Assembly (NCBI GenBank): GCA_025363715.1
Contig: JANYLR010000054.1
Coordinates: 1 to 64,000 of the forward strand
Direction of reading: 5' to 3'
DNA length: 64,000 nt
From: Holophagaceae bacterium
GTDB lineage: Bacteria > Acidobacteriota > Holophagae > Holophagales > Holophagaceae
A program made the position numbers and the translations under genes. The notes beneath the pieces are model-generated. The model was not told the origin of the DNA. It searched no databases and saw nothing but the letters and a program-made list of their open reading frames with translations. Positions 8,799 to 17,813 of this stretch are shown piece after piece; position 1 is the stretch's first letter, and each line of letters opens with the position of its first letter.

Positions 8799-10202
8799 TC
8801 ACCGTATAAGACCGAGCCATTTCCAGTAGGTGAACACAACTCCGGTCATGAACACCGCGGCCAGCACACTCATGACGGCGCCGGTCTTCATCAGCTCCTT
8901 GGTGGTGACATGCCCGGTGCCCATGGCCACGGCATTGGGCATGTTGCTCACGGGCAGCAGGTACTGGTGCTGCATGTTCATGCCGAGGATGAGGGCGAAG
9001 CCCAGCGGGTTCGCACCGATGGTCACGGCATGGGCGATGATGATCGGCGTCAGGGCCGTGGTCTTGGGTCCGCCGCCGGTGAAGAAGATCTGCAGGCCCG
9101 TGATGAACCAGATAAGGATCACCATCTGGACCGCCTGGGGCATGGTCACGATGGGGGCCAGCATGGTCCCCGCCAGCCACTTCGCCGCGCCGGAGCTGGC
9201 CAGGGCCGAGCCCATGGACAGGCCCGCGCCGTAGAGCACGAAGACATTCCAGGGCACCTTCTGCTGGGCTTCCTTCCAGGTCATGACCCCCCGACTGGGC
9301 CAGAGCAGCAGGATCACGGAGAGCAGGCCGATGATCACCACGTTGATCTTGTGGAAGGAATCCGTGGCCCAGAGCACCAGGGTGAGCAGGAACACCGCCA
9401 GGGTGTAGGCCTCCATGCCGCTGAACTTGCCCAGGGCGGCCAGCTCGCCGCGGATGAAGTCCTGGCCCTTGCCCAAGTCCTTGAACTCGGGTGGCCACAT
9501 CAGCTGGATCACATAGACCGACACGAAGGCGAGGAGGAAGGCGGGCGGGGCTCCCACCTTGAGCCACTGGGACCAGGAGATGGTGGTCTTGGTGGCCGTC
9601 TGGATCAGGCCCGCGGTGATGGGGTTTCCCACATGGGCTGTGAGGACGCCGATGCTCATCATGGTGCCGCTCATGGCCACGATGAAGAGCAGCGCCTTGA
9701 CGATGTTGCTCTCGCCGGGCTTGGTGCCGAAGGCCTGGCCCACACCCAGGATGATGGGGAGCATCAGCAGGGTCCGCGCGGTGATGGAGGGCACCAGGAA
9801 GCTCAGGACCGCCATGACGAGCGCCACGGCCCAGTAGACCTTGATGGCCGAGCCGCCCGCCGCGTTCACGAGGAAGAGGGCGATGCGCTTGGACAGGCCC
9901 GATTTCTCCATGCAGGCCGCCATGATGAAGCCGATGACGATGAGCCACAGCGCCGTGTTGGAGTAGCCCGCGAAAGATCCCGCCAGGTCAGTAGCCTTCA
10001 GGGCCGCCAGTAGGAACACGATGACCAAGGCGCTCAGCGCGTCATCCAGGGCCTGGGTGACCCAGATGATGATGGCGAAGACCGCGATGGCCAGGGAAGC
10101 CTTGGCGGCTGGTTTCAGCGCCACCGAGGTGGGCATGAGCCACATGATTCCCGCCAGACAGGCGAAAGCCATCACCAGATAGATCCACTTCTTCCCGCCC
10201 AT
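8799..10202 (-). CDS. DASS/SLC13-family anion:Na+ symporter
   Basis: The 467-residue protein has about 12 hydrophobic segments and the DASS hallmarks: SITARTLLMLPIILG, the paired PNAVAMGTG near the C terminus and GNPITAGL in the first half. Proteins of this type carry di- or tricarboxylates such as malate, 2-oxoglutarate or citrate. ATG 10202 has AAAGGA 8 nt upstream; ATG 10211 would have no room for a ribosome site. The adjacent FAD dehydrogenase for 2-hydroxyacids suggests that the pair imports and oxidises a carboxylate, but the substrate is not determined. Confidence 0.88.
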   Translation of the reverse strand: MGGKKWIYLVMAFACLAGIMWLMPTSVALKPAAKASLAIAVFAIIIWVTQALDDALSALVIVFLLAALKATDLAGSFAGYSNTALWLIVIGFIMAACMEKSGLSKRIALFLVNAAGGSAIKVYWAVALVMAVLSFLVPSITARTLLMLPIILGVGQAFGTKPGESNIVKALLFIVAMSGTMMSIGVLTAHVGNPITAGLIQTATKTTISWSQWLKVGAPPAFLLAFVSVYVIQLMWPPEFKDLGKGQDFIRGELAALGKFSGMEAYTLAVFLLTLVLWATDSFHKINVVIIGLLSVILLLWPSRGVMTWKEAQQKVPWNVFVLYGAGLSMGSALASSGAAKWLAGTMLAPIVTMPQAVQMVILIWFITGLQIFFTGGGPKTTALTPIIIAHAVTIGANPLGFALILGMNMQHQYLLPVSNMPNAVAMGTGHVTTKELMKTGAVMSVLAAVFMTGVVFTYWKWLGLIR

Positions 10203-10243
10203 GGTCCCCATCCTTTGTGAAATCGTTCAGTCCCTTGTCGGAT

Positions 10244-11662
10244 TCAGTCCAGGCGCGTGGTTCCCATCAGGTTCCCGGGATCCAGCAGCTGCTTGAGCGC
10301 GTGGTTCACGGCCTTCACGGATTCCGGCGTGTAGGCATCGTAGAAGCGCTGGTTGTGGGGGCCAACGCCGTGCTCGGCGCTGTAGCTGCCTTCGAAACCC
10401 TTCACGGCCAGTTCGTAGATGCGGGCCTGGAGCACCGGCACCAGCTCCGCGGTGGGCACGGGCGCCGCCGCCTCGTCCCAGACCAGGTTCAGGTGGGTGC
10501 CGCCATCCCCCCAGTGACCGAAATCGCAGGCCCGGACGAAGGGATAGTCCTGGGCGAGCAGTTCCACCGCGGCTGTGGTAAAGGCGGCCATGCGGCTCCG
10601 GGGCACGCTGATATCGAAGGCCAGCACCTTGCCCTCGTTGCGCAGGCCCTCGCTGATGTGGTGGCGGATGGCCCAGAAGTCCTCGGGCTTCCCCATGAAG
10701 ACGTCCGTGATGCCTTCCCCGGCCTCGCCTTCGAGGAAGGCACCCAGGCGCTCTTCGAGCACCTCAGGCAGGTCCAGAGCCTCAATTGGCAGTGTGGAGG
10801 AGAGCTCCACCAGGGCCGTGTAGGCAGGGGGCTGGCTGGTGCCGTAGGGATTACGGATATCGGGGTGGTGCGCGAAGACCGGGATGATGGCGTTGGCGCT
10901 GATGACCTCGTAGGCGGTGAACACATCCGCCAGGTCCCGCTCCAGGGCCTGCAGCAGCGCCAGGGCCGCTTCTCCGGAAGCGCAGCCCACCAGGGCCGTG
11001 GCCTGTTGCCTGGGCACCGGCACCACCTGCAGCACCGCGCCGGTAACCACGCCAAGAACGCCGCTGGTGCCCACGAAGAGCTGCTTCAGGTCCAGGCCGG
11101 TGTTGTTCTTCCGCAGGTGGTTCAGGGCGTCGACCACGGTGCCATCGGCCAGCACCACCTCTACGCCCTGCAGGTTGTGGCGCACATCACCGTACTTCAG
11201 CAGGCGGGTGCCGCCGGTGTTCGTGACGATCATGCCGCCGATGGTGGGATCCGCCCCGAGATCGATGGGAAACATGAGGCCCTGGGCCACGAGGGCCTCG
11301 TTCAATGAACTCAGCAGGACGCCGCCGTCCACCACGGCCGTGCGGTTGATGGGATCAATCTCCAGACGCTTGTTCAGCCGTTCCAGACTCAGCACCAGCA
11401 TCTCGCCGCTGGCATCGGGGTTGGAGGCGCCCACCAGGCCCGTGTTGGCCCCCTGGGGCATCACCCGGAGGCCCTGGGCATGGCAGTAGGCCATGAGCTT
11501 CGACACCTCGGCCGTGGTGCCAGGACGGACCGCCAGCAGGGCCTTGCCCTTGCCGTACCTCCAGCCCGATTCGTAGCGGACCAGGTCCTCCGCCTCCGTC
11601 AGGACGGCATCGCTGCCAAGCATGGCGCGCAAGTCGGCGGCGATTCGGACGGCGTCAGGCAT
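10244..11662 (-). CDS. FAD-linked 2-hydroxyacid dehydrogenase (GlcD/D-lactate dehydrogenase type)
   Basis: This 472-residue flavoprotein has an N-terminal PCMH FAD-binding domain, with PQGANTGLVGAS at residues 69-80 and GADPTIGGMIVTNTGG near 137-151. An FAD-oxidase C-terminal domain follows, with FGHWGDGGTHLN at 381-392 and the YSAEHGVGPHN loop. Family members oxidise glycolate, D-lactate or D-2-hydroxyglutarate and pass electrons to a quinone or electron-transfer flavoprotein. The ATG overlaps the 3' end of murD by 8 bp, which places a catabolic enzyme on the dcw transcript. Its exact substrate cannot be read from sequence. Confidence 0.87.
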   Translation of the reverse strand: MPDAVRIAADLRAMLGSDAVLTEAEDLVRYESGWRYGKGKALLAVRPGTTAEVSKLMAYCHAQGLRVMPQGANTGLVGASNPDASGEMLVLSLERLNKRLEIDPINRTAVVDGGVLLSSLNEALVAQGLMFPIDLGADPTIGGMIVTNTGGTRLLKYGDVRHNLQGVEVVLADGTVVDALNHLRKNNTGLDLKQLFVGTSGVLGVVTGAVLQVVPVPRQQATALVGCASGEAALALLQALERDLADVFTAYEVISANAIIPVFAHHPDIRNPYGTSQPPAYTALVELSSTLPIEALDLPEVLEERLGAFLEGEAGEGITDVFMGKPEDFWAIRHHISEGLRNEGKVLAFDISVPRSRMAAFTTAAVELLAQDYPFVRACDFGHWGDGGTHLNLVWDEAAAPVPTAELVPVLQARIYELAVKGFEGSYSAEHGVGPHNQRFYDAYTPESVKAVNHALKQLLDPGNLMGTTRLD

Positions 11663-13001
11663 GAGAGTCCTCCGTGTGGTTCGACCAGGCGCCCACCAGC
11701 GCCTCAAAGCGTTCTCCCCGCTGCTCGAAGTTGTCGAATTGATCGAAACTGGCGCAGGCGGGGCTGAGCAGCACCTGATCGCCGGGCTGCGCCAGGGCGA
11801 GGGCGATCCGCACGGCCTCGTCGAAGGCGGGCACCGCCTCATGGGGCAGGTCACCGAGGTCCCGCATGAGCTGAGGAATGGCCTCGCCCAGGAACACCAG
11901 GCGCCGGAGCTTGCCGGCCAGGGCGGCCCGCAGGGGCCCATAGCTGGTGCCCTTGTCAGTGCCGCCGAGCAGCACCACCAGGGGCCCCGGAAGGGCCTGG
12001 ATGGCCGTCAGCGTGGCGTCCACATTGGTCCCCTTGGAATCGTTGTAGGCCTTCACGCCACCCCTTTCACCACAGAAGGCGAGGCGGTGGGCCAACCCCG
12101 GATAGCTGCGGAGCCCCTGACGGAGGCCCAGGAGAGAGGCGCCCGCGTGCTTCGCCAGCAGGCTGGCGGCCAGGGCGTTCTCCACATTGTGATCGCCGGG
12201 GATGCGCAGTTCCGAACGGTTCAGCAGCACCTCACCATGGAGGCGAAGGTCGCCCCGTCCATCGCACCAGGCCTCGCATTTCCGCCAGCCGAACCGGGCC
12301 GTCCCGCCGCTCCCGGGGGCGTCCTGCCACCACTCGGGGTGGGCCTCGGGCACCACTCGGAGATCCTGGGATGTTTGCCGTTCGAAGATCCGGAGCTTGG
12401 TGTCCCGGTAGGCGTCCATGGTGCCGTGCCGGGCCAGGTGGTCCGGGGTCAGATTCAGGAAGGCGGCGCCTTCCGCATGGAACGCCAGAATGGATTCGAG
12501 CTGGTAGCTGCTTAGCTCCACCACGAAGACGGTACCGGGACCCGCCGACTGGACCGCCTCGATCATGGGGGTGCCCAGGTTGCCACAGGCCACCGCAGCG
12601 AGCCCGGCGGCCCTCAGCAGATGGGCCACCAGATCCGTGGTGGTGCTCTTGCCATTGGTGCCCGTGACCGCCAGTACCTGGCTGCCATGGTTCTGCTGGC
12701 GAAGCCAACGATGGGCCAGTTCGACCTCACCCATCACCGGAATCCCGCGGGCGATGGCCTCGGCGATGAAGGGCGCCTGTCGCGGAATGCCCGGGCTGAC
12801 GACCAGGCCATCACAGGCCTCGAGTAGTACGAAAGGATGATCTCCCCATACACCTGGAATACCAACGCTGGCCAATTCCAGTTCCAGGGCGGGACCGGGA
12901 TCGGGCCGCCGGTCCGTCAGCACGACGCTCTGCCCGTGGGCCGCGAGGAACCGCGCCGCTGCGAGTCCCGACCGTCCTGCCCCCATGACCACGGTGCGCA
13001 T
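11655..13001 (-). CDS. murD: UDP-N-acetylmuramoyl-L-alanine--D-glutamate ligase
   Basis: It adds D-glutamate to UDP-MurNAc-L-Ala in the cytoplasm during peptidoglycan precursor synthesis. The N-terminal Rossmann fold starts MRTVVMGAGRSGLAAARFL. The ATP-binding P-loop is VTGTNGKSTTTD, and the Mur ligase C-terminal domain contains YNDSKGTNVDAT. The length of 448 is normal. GGGAGG precedes the ATG. It is separated from mraY by an EAL gene on the other strand and is followed by glcD rather than the usual ftsW or murG, so the dcw order is broken here. Confidence 0.95.
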   Translation of the reverse strand: MRTVVMGAGRSGLAAARFLAAHGQSVVLTDRRPDPGPALELELASVGIPGVWGDHPFVLLEACDGLVVSPGIPRQAPFIAEAIARGIPVMGEVELAHRWLRQQNHGSQVLAVTGTNGKSTTTDLVAHLLRAAGLAAVACGNLGTPMIEAVQSAGPGTVFVVELSSYQLESILAFHAEGAAFLNLTPDHLARHGTMDAYRDTKLRIFERQTSQDLRVVPEAHPEWWQDAPGSGGTARFGWRKCEAWCDGRGDLRLHGEVLLNRSELRIPGDHNVENALAASLLAKHAGASLLGLRQGLRSYPGLAHRLAFCGERGGVKAYNDSKGTNVDATLTAIQALPGPLVVLLGGTDKGTSYGPLRAALAGKLRRLVFLGEAIPQLMRDLGDLPHEAVPAFDEAVRIALALAQPGDQVLLSPACASFDQFDNFEQRGERFEALVGAWSNHTEDSHA

Positions 13002-13116
13002 GCCGCCTCCCTCTTCAGACTAGAGGGCCATGACCATTATTGGAATGCCTCGACTCACGGGGACTTCTTCGGACCGCCACGCTAGACTGTCGGGAGAACC
13101 CTTGTCGGAGTGTGGG

Positions 13117-13890
13117 GTGGACGTGACCAAGGGCATTCTGGAGCACATGCTGAACGGCGAGGGCATCATCGTGCCCCACGTGCAGCCCATGTACCGGCTG
13201 AGCGACAACCGCCTCATGGCCCTGGAGTACCTGGCCCGGTACCTGGATGCGGATAACCGCGCCCATCCCGTGGGAACGCTCCTGCAGGATCCGGCCCTCC
13301 CTCCGGAGGACCGGCTCATCCTGGATCTGAAATTCCTCGAATCGACCTTTCAGACCCTTGCCCGCACCGGCGACGCGAACCATCTGCACTTCGTGAACCT
13401 GGAGCCGGTGAGCCTGGAGGCGCCCGGCTTCTGGGAGAGCATGCCCCGCTGGCTCGAGTCCCTGCCCTTCGGCCCGGACAATGTCGTGATGGAGTTCACG
13501 GAATCCCAGGGCGTGCATGACCTGTTGGCCCTCCAGGGCTACGCCAACCGCCTGCGGGACATGGGTCTGCAAGTGGCCGTGGACGACCTGGGCGCCGGCG
13601 TGGCCAGCCTCACCCACATGGCGCGGCTGGCCCCGGATTTCATCAAGGCCGATCGCAGCCTGGTGGAGCAGGTCCACCGCCGACCCTACCAGGCCGCCCT
13701 CCTGAACGCGCTTTCCCATTTCGCCCAGCGCATGCGCATCGGCTTCATCGCTGAAGGCATCGAAACCCTCGAGGAACTCGAGGCCGTCATGGACGCCGAC
13801 GTGCCCTGGGGCCAGGGCTTCATCCTGGGCCAGCCCTGGCCCACCCGGCCGAAACCCATCACGGTGCCTATCGCAGTTTTAGAGAGCTGA
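13117..13890 (+). CDS. EAL-domain protein with EYL in place of EAL
   Basis: A lone EAL domain of 257 residues, the fold that hydrolyses cyclic di-GMP. The signature motif reads EYLAR instead of EALAR. The other metal and substrate positions look kept: NLEP, VMEFTES, VDDLGAG, IKADRSLV, AEGIET and GQGFILGQP. Activity is therefore possible but unproven. GTG 13117 has GGAG 6 nt upstream. The in-frame ATG at 13030 would add 29 residues with atypical codon use. It lies antisense inside the dcw cluster, divergent from murD and overlapping the mraY 3' end by 23 bp. Confidence 0.82.
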   Translation: MDVTKGILEHMLNGEGIIVPHVQPMYRLSDNRLMALEYLARYLDADNRAHPVGTLLQDPALPPEDRLILDLKFLESTFQTLARTGDANHLHFVNLEPVSLEAPGFWESMPRWLESLPFGPDNVVMEFTESQGVHDLLALQGYANRLRDMGLQVAVDDLGAGVASLTHMARLAPDFIKADRSLVEQVHRRPYQAALLNALSHFAQRMRIGFIAEGIETLEELEAVMDADVPWGQGFILGQPWPTRPKPITVPIAVLES

Positions 13891-14956
13891 GCGCCAGGAT
13901 CGAACAGATGATGGCCGTAATCCACATGCGGATGACGACCTTGGTCTCCTGCAGTCCCCCCAGCTCCAGGTGATGGTGGAAGGGCGCCATCCGGAAGATG
14001 CGCTTCCCGCCCCGCAGCTTGAAGCTGCCCACCTGCAGGATCACACTCACGGCCTCCAGCACGAAGAGGCCGCCCGCGATGACCAGGAGCACCTCCTGCT
14101 TGATGACCACGGCGACCGTGCCCAGGGCCCCGCCCAGGCCCAGCGAACCGGTATCGCCCATGAAGATCTCCGCCGGATGGGCGTTGTACCAGAGGAAACC
14201 CAGGCAGGCCCCGGCCATGGCCCCCATGAAGACGGAGAGCTCGGCGCCGCCGGGCACGTAGGGCACCACCAGGTAGGCCGCGATCTTCGAGTGGCCCACG
14301 GCGTAGGCCAGGATCGCGTAGGTGATCGACACGATGAGCGTACCGCCGGTGGCCAGGCCATCCAGGCCATCGGTGAGGTTCACTGCGTTGCTGGTACCCA
14401 CCATCACCAGCCAGATCCAGGGGATCAGGAACATCCCGACATCCGGGCGGAAGTTCTTGAAGAAGGGCACCGACAGCTTGCTGGTGGCCGCGCCACGCAA
14501 GCCGAAGTGCAAGATGAGCCAGGCCACGAACAGCGAGATGGCCGTCAGCAGGGCCATCTTCTGCCAACTGCTGAGCCCGAGGTTCTGCTTCTTGAGGAGC
14601 TTTTGCGCATCGTCGAAGGCCCCCACGGTGCCGAAGCCGAGCAGCGCCATGAGGGCCACCCAAATGGCGCCGCTCTTGAGATCGCACCAGAGCAGCGTGG
14701 ATACGGTGATCACCAGCAGGATGAGAATGCCGCCCATGGTGGGGGTGCCTGCCTTCTTCTGGTGGTTCTCGGGGCCCACGTCCCGGATATGCTGGCCCAT
14801 CTTGAGGGCGGTCAGGGTGCGGATCACCCAGGGTCCGAGCAGCAGGCTCAGCACCATGGCCGTGGCCGCGGCCATGGCCGTGCGGAAGGTGACATAGCGG
14901 AAGACCGAGAAGCCCGGAACCACGTCGCGGAAAGGATAGAGGAGCCAAGGCAGCAT
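13868..14956 (-). CDS. mraY: Phospho-N-acetylmuramoyl-pentapeptide transferase
   Basis: This polytopic inner-membrane enzyme transfers phospho-MurNAc-pentapeptide to undecaprenyl phosphate, making lipid I. At 362 residues it matches the family. Motifs seen are KKAGTPTMGG, the FDDAQK aspartates, NAVNLTDGLDGLA, and the MAPFHHHLE histidine cluster. ATG 14956 (MLPWLLYPF) is chosen because upstream in-frame codons fall in a repeat array that belongs to murF. Its 3' end overlaps the convergent EAL gene. Confidence 0.95.
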   Translation of the reverse strand: MLPWLLYPFRDVVPGFSVFRYVTFRTAMAAATAMVLSLLLGPWVIRTLTALKMGQHIRDVGPENHQKKAGTPTMGGILILLVITVSTLLWCDLKSGAIWVALMALLGFGTVGAFDDAQKLLKKQNLGLSSWQKMALLTAISLFVAWLILHFGLRGAATSKLSVPFFKNFRPDVGMFLIPWIWLVMVGTSNAVNLTDGLDGLATGGTLIVSITYAILAYAVGHSKIAAYLVVPYVPGGAELSVFMGAMAGACLGFLWYNAHPAEIFMGDTGSLGLGGALGTVAVVIKQEVLLVIAGGLFVLEAVSVILQVGSFKLRGGKRIFRMAPFHHHLELGGLQETKVVIRMWITAIICSILALSSLKLR

Positions 14957-14966
14957 GAAGATCCGT

Positions 14967-16367
14967 TCAATGGCCCGAAGATCGAGGATGGGGGACTGAG
15001 GACTGAGGACTGGGGGCTGAGGACTGCAAGAACCAATCAACGACGCGCTCGGCGCGCCAGTACCGGCTGCCCTTCACCAGGATACGGGCACCGGCAGGAA
15101 TTGCGGAGAGGCCCGCCGCATCGTCACGCAGGGCCTTGAAATTGGGGAAGGCCGCGGAGCGCAGACCGAAGCCTTCGGCATAGTCTGAAGCGAAGTCACC
15201 AAAGACCCAGAGCCGGGACAGGCCCAGCTTCTTCAGCGCGGCACCGGTCTCCCGATGGATCCTGGACGCCTCAGCCCCCAGCTCCCGCATGGAGCCCAGC
15301 ACGGCGATGGCCTCGCCACCGGGAAGCTGCAACAGGGCCCCGGCACAGGCCAGGATGGAGTCGGGACTGGCATTGTAGGTCTCGTCCAGCAGGCAGCCGT
15401 CCCCAGATAGTCTATGCAGCCGGCCGCGACCGGATTCCGGGACCACGGTGCCCAGCCCCAGGGCCACCCGCTCCGGCGCAAAGCCGAGCCGGATGGCCAG
15501 CGCCGCGGCCAGGGCCGCGTTCCGCACCTGATGCTCGCCTGGCAGCTGGAGCCGCATCGGGACCGTCCCTGCGGGAGTTCGCAGCCGAAAGGCCCCGCCC
15601 GCCGCGCCCAGGGATTCGATCGCCTCCCAACCGAAGGCTTCGCCCTCTCCGATCGGCAGCGCCTCCGCATGGCGGGCCCAGGGCTGCTCAGCGATCCAGC
15701 GGCACCAGGGATCCGTGGCCAGGTGGGCCCAGATCCCCCCGCGGTTCAACCCCGCCACCAGCTCGCCCTTGGCAAGGGCGATGCCACGCTGGCCCTCGTG
15801 GAAGTTCTCCATGTGAGCCGTGCCCACCAGGGTGATCAGGCCCGCGTCCAGAGGGGCGATCTCCGTGAGTCGCTGGATCTCGCCGGGGGTGCTCATGCCC
15901 ATCTCCAGGACGGCCGCGCCGAGCCCCTCCGGCAAGGTGGCCAGGGCTTCGGGCAGACCCAGCGTGTTGTTGCGGTTGCCGGGGGTCTTCCAGCCGCCCA
16001 CGGCGGCGGCCAGCAGCTCCTTGGTGCTGGTCTTGCCCACGCTCCCCGTGATGCCGAACACGGTCTTTGGCCGCACGGCATTGAGCCGGGCTTGGCCCCA
16101 GCGCTGGAGGGCCACCAGGGTATCGGGCACCACGAGCTGGGGACAGTCCGTGTCCAGCGGGTGATCCACCAGCAGGACCGTGGCCCCCTTCTCCACGGCC
16201 TGGAGGGCGAATTCGTGGCCATCCCGCTCAGCCCGCAGGGCCACGAAGCAGGCCCCGGGCTGGAGGGTCCGGGTATCCATGGAGAGCGAACCAGGCACCA
16301 CGGAACCGTCTCCGAGGATCTCGCCCCCCACCTGGGAGGCGGCCTGGTGCAGGGACCAGAGGCTCAT
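14967..16367 (-). CDS. murF: UDP-N-acetylmuramoyl-tripeptide--D-alanyl-D-alanine ligase
   Basis: It adds D-Ala-D-Ala to the UDP-MurNAc-tripeptide. A MurE/F N-terminal domain precedes the P-loop GITGSVGKTSTKE and the GNRNNTLG motif; the central and C-terminal ligase domains follow with DETYNASPDS. The ATG overlaps the tsaC stop (ATGA). The last ~18 residues are Ser/Pro-rich and are written by a heptamer repeat array (14994-15028), so the C terminus appears to have been extended or replaced by repeat DNA. The catalytic core looks intact. Confidence 0.94.
   Translation of the reverse strand: MSLWSLHQAASQVGGEILGDGSVVPGSLSMDTRTLQPGACFVALRAERDGHEFALQAVEKGATVLLVDHPLDTDCPQLVVPDTLVALQRWGQARLNAVRPKTVFGITGSVGKTSTKELLAAAVGGWKTPGNRNNTLGLPEALATLPEGLGAAVLEMGMSTPGEIQRLTEIAPLDAGLITLVGTAHMENFHEGQRGIALAKGELVAGLNRGGIWAHLATDPWCRWIAEQPWARHAEALPIGEGEAFGWEAIESLGAAGGAFRLRTPAGTVPMRLQLPGEHQVRNAALAAALAIRLGFAPERVALGLGTVVPESGRGRLHRLSGDGCLLDETYNASPDSILACAGALLQLPGGEAIAVLGSMRELGAEASRIHRETGAALKKLGLSRLWVFGDFASDYAEGFGLRSAAFPNFKALRDDAAGLSAIPAGARILVKGSRYWRAERVVDWFLQSSAPSPQSSVPHPRSSGH
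14994..15028. repeat. Five-copy heptamer array GACTGAG within the murF 3' end
   Basis: Five consecutive 7-bp units follow the pattern GACTGAG: two perfect copies and three with one or two changes. The array lies inside the 3' end of murF and just upstream of mraY, so it encodes the tail of MurF. A similar five-copy heptamer with a different word occurs at 21461-21495. Confidence 0.8.
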
Positions 16368-17350
16368 ACCCTCTCCTTCGCGGAAGCCCGCTGCAGCCGG
16401 TCCCGGACGGCCAGCCAGGCTTCGCCCTCTGGTGGCCGTTCCATGACGATCCTGGCGAAACCGGCATCGTCCAGCTCGTGCAGCAGAGCGTAGAGACGTG
16501 TCCCTACCACTTCTGCATCCAGGGGAAGCAGGACCCCGCGCACACCGATGGGCAGCGCCGGAAGGGTGCCAAACCCCACATAGGCCACGGTTCCGGAGGT
16601 TGCAGACAGTCCCTTGCCGCGGTCCACCAGTTCCAGGCGTGCCTGGGGCGAATAATGGCGCTCGGCCATGCCTGGCGCATCTTGTCTTTGTCCGGCTTCG
16701 ACCACACCTTCCCAAGTCTCCAAGTCGCCGATGGTCCGGGCGAGTTCCGCCGGCGTGATGGGCCCGGGACGAAGGATCCGGGGCCGCGCACCACTCAGAT
16801 CGAGGATGGTGGACTCCAGCCCGGCCTCCGTCGCACCGCCATCCAACACCAGGTCCACGGCCTGGCCCAGGCTCGAGACCACATGCAGGGCCAAGCTGGG
16901 GGATAGGTGCTGGCTGCGGTTGGCGCTGGGCGCGGCCAGCGGTCGCCCCACGGCGCGGATGAGGGCCAGGGCCACAGGATGGGCTGGGCAGCGCAGGGCC
17001 ACGGTCGGACCGCCGGCGCGAACGATGGAGGGCACAGCCTCCGAAGCCGGCAGCACCAGGGTGAGCGGTCCGGGCCAATACCGTTCCGCCAGGAGCCGCG
17101 CCGTCTCAGGCCACTCCGACACCAGGGCCTGGGCCCCCGCCACATCGGCCACATGCAGGATCACCGGGTTCGTGGCGGGTCGGCCCTTGGCTGAGTAGAT
17201 GCGGGCCACGGCCTCGGGATTCAATCCGTCCGCCCCCAGGCCGTAGACCGTCTCTGTGGGAAAGGCCACCAGGCCACCCGCCACGAGGATGGCAGCCGCC
17301 TCGAGGATGGTCCGGTCGTCCGGTCCTGATACCTTGAGCAGGCGCGTCAC
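16364..17350 (-). CDS. tsaC: L-threonylcarbamoyladenylate synthase (Sua5/YwlC form)
   Basis: It makes threonylcarbamoyl-AMP from threonine, bicarbonate and ATP for the t6A37 modification of tRNA. The YrdC domain covers about residues 10-200, with FPTETVYGLGAD, the KGRPATNPVILHV loop and SANRSQ. A Sua5-specific C-terminal domain brings the total to 328 residues. It sits between murE and murF and overlaps murF by four bases. A tRNA-modification gene in a cell wall operon is unusual. The upstream 460 bp hold a repeat island. Confidence 0.92.
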   Translation of the reverse strand: MTRLLKVSGPDDRTILEAAAILVAGGLVAFPTETVYGLGADGLNPEAVARIYSAKGRPATNPVILHVADVAGAQALVSEWPETARLLAERYWPGPLTLVLPASEAVPSIVRAGGPTVALRCPAHPVALALIRAVGRPLAAPSANRSQHLSPSLALHVVSSLGQAVDLVLDGGATEAGLESTILDLSGARPRILRPGPITPAELARTIGDLETWEGVVEAGQRQDAPGMAERHYSPQARLELVDRGKGLSATSGTVAYVGFGTLPALPIGVRGVLLPLDAEVVGTRLYALLHELDDAGFARIVMERPPEGEAWLAVRDRLQRASAKERV

Positions 17351-17368
17351 CTGGGGCCCCTGAAAAGC

Positions 17369-17770
17369 GGAACACAGAGGACACAGAAAACCACAGAGGA
17401 CACAGAGAAAGGCAGGGGCGTCCGCTTCGAAAGCACGGGCTGCATCCCGGGGGCGCCTTTTCCGCGTCCCAAAAGCGCGGCCCAGGCGCCCCCGGGATCA
17501 CTTCCGGCCATGCCGGAAGCCGCCTTCGGCGGGCCCGTGCGGTGAGCGCCACGACCCCTTCCGCGTTCTCCGCGAGGTCTCGTGTCTTCTGTGACCAGTG
17601 GAGGCATTTGGGAATGGCCAGGGGTCAGGTTTGGGACCACCACATGGCAGTTCTCTGTGTCCTCTGTGGTTTTCTGTGCCCTCTGTGTTCCAGCTATTTC
17701 TTCATTATTTAAAGCACCTGAAAAACGATTTTTTGATCCACCGATGAACACCGATGAACACCGATTAATA
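17369..17770. repeat. Intergenic repeat island with 41-bp inverted repeats
   Basis: This is the content of the gap 17351-17813 between tsaC and murE. Arms at 17369-17409 and 17651-17691 are inverted copies of 41 bp with one mismatch. Each arm is built from two copies of CACAGAGGACACAG spaced 19 bp apart. Inside lie a 15-bp perfect palindrome (17444-17458 with 17484-17498, GGGGGCGCC core) and smaller hairpins near 17502-17535. Just outside, 17738-17768 holds three copies of a CACCGATGAA word at 10-bp spacing. No reading frame here looks protein-coding. Confidence 0.85.
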
Positions 17771-17813
17771 CAGGACCAGGCCTCTGTCTCGAATGGCCGA
17801 AAGGCGAAGAGAC

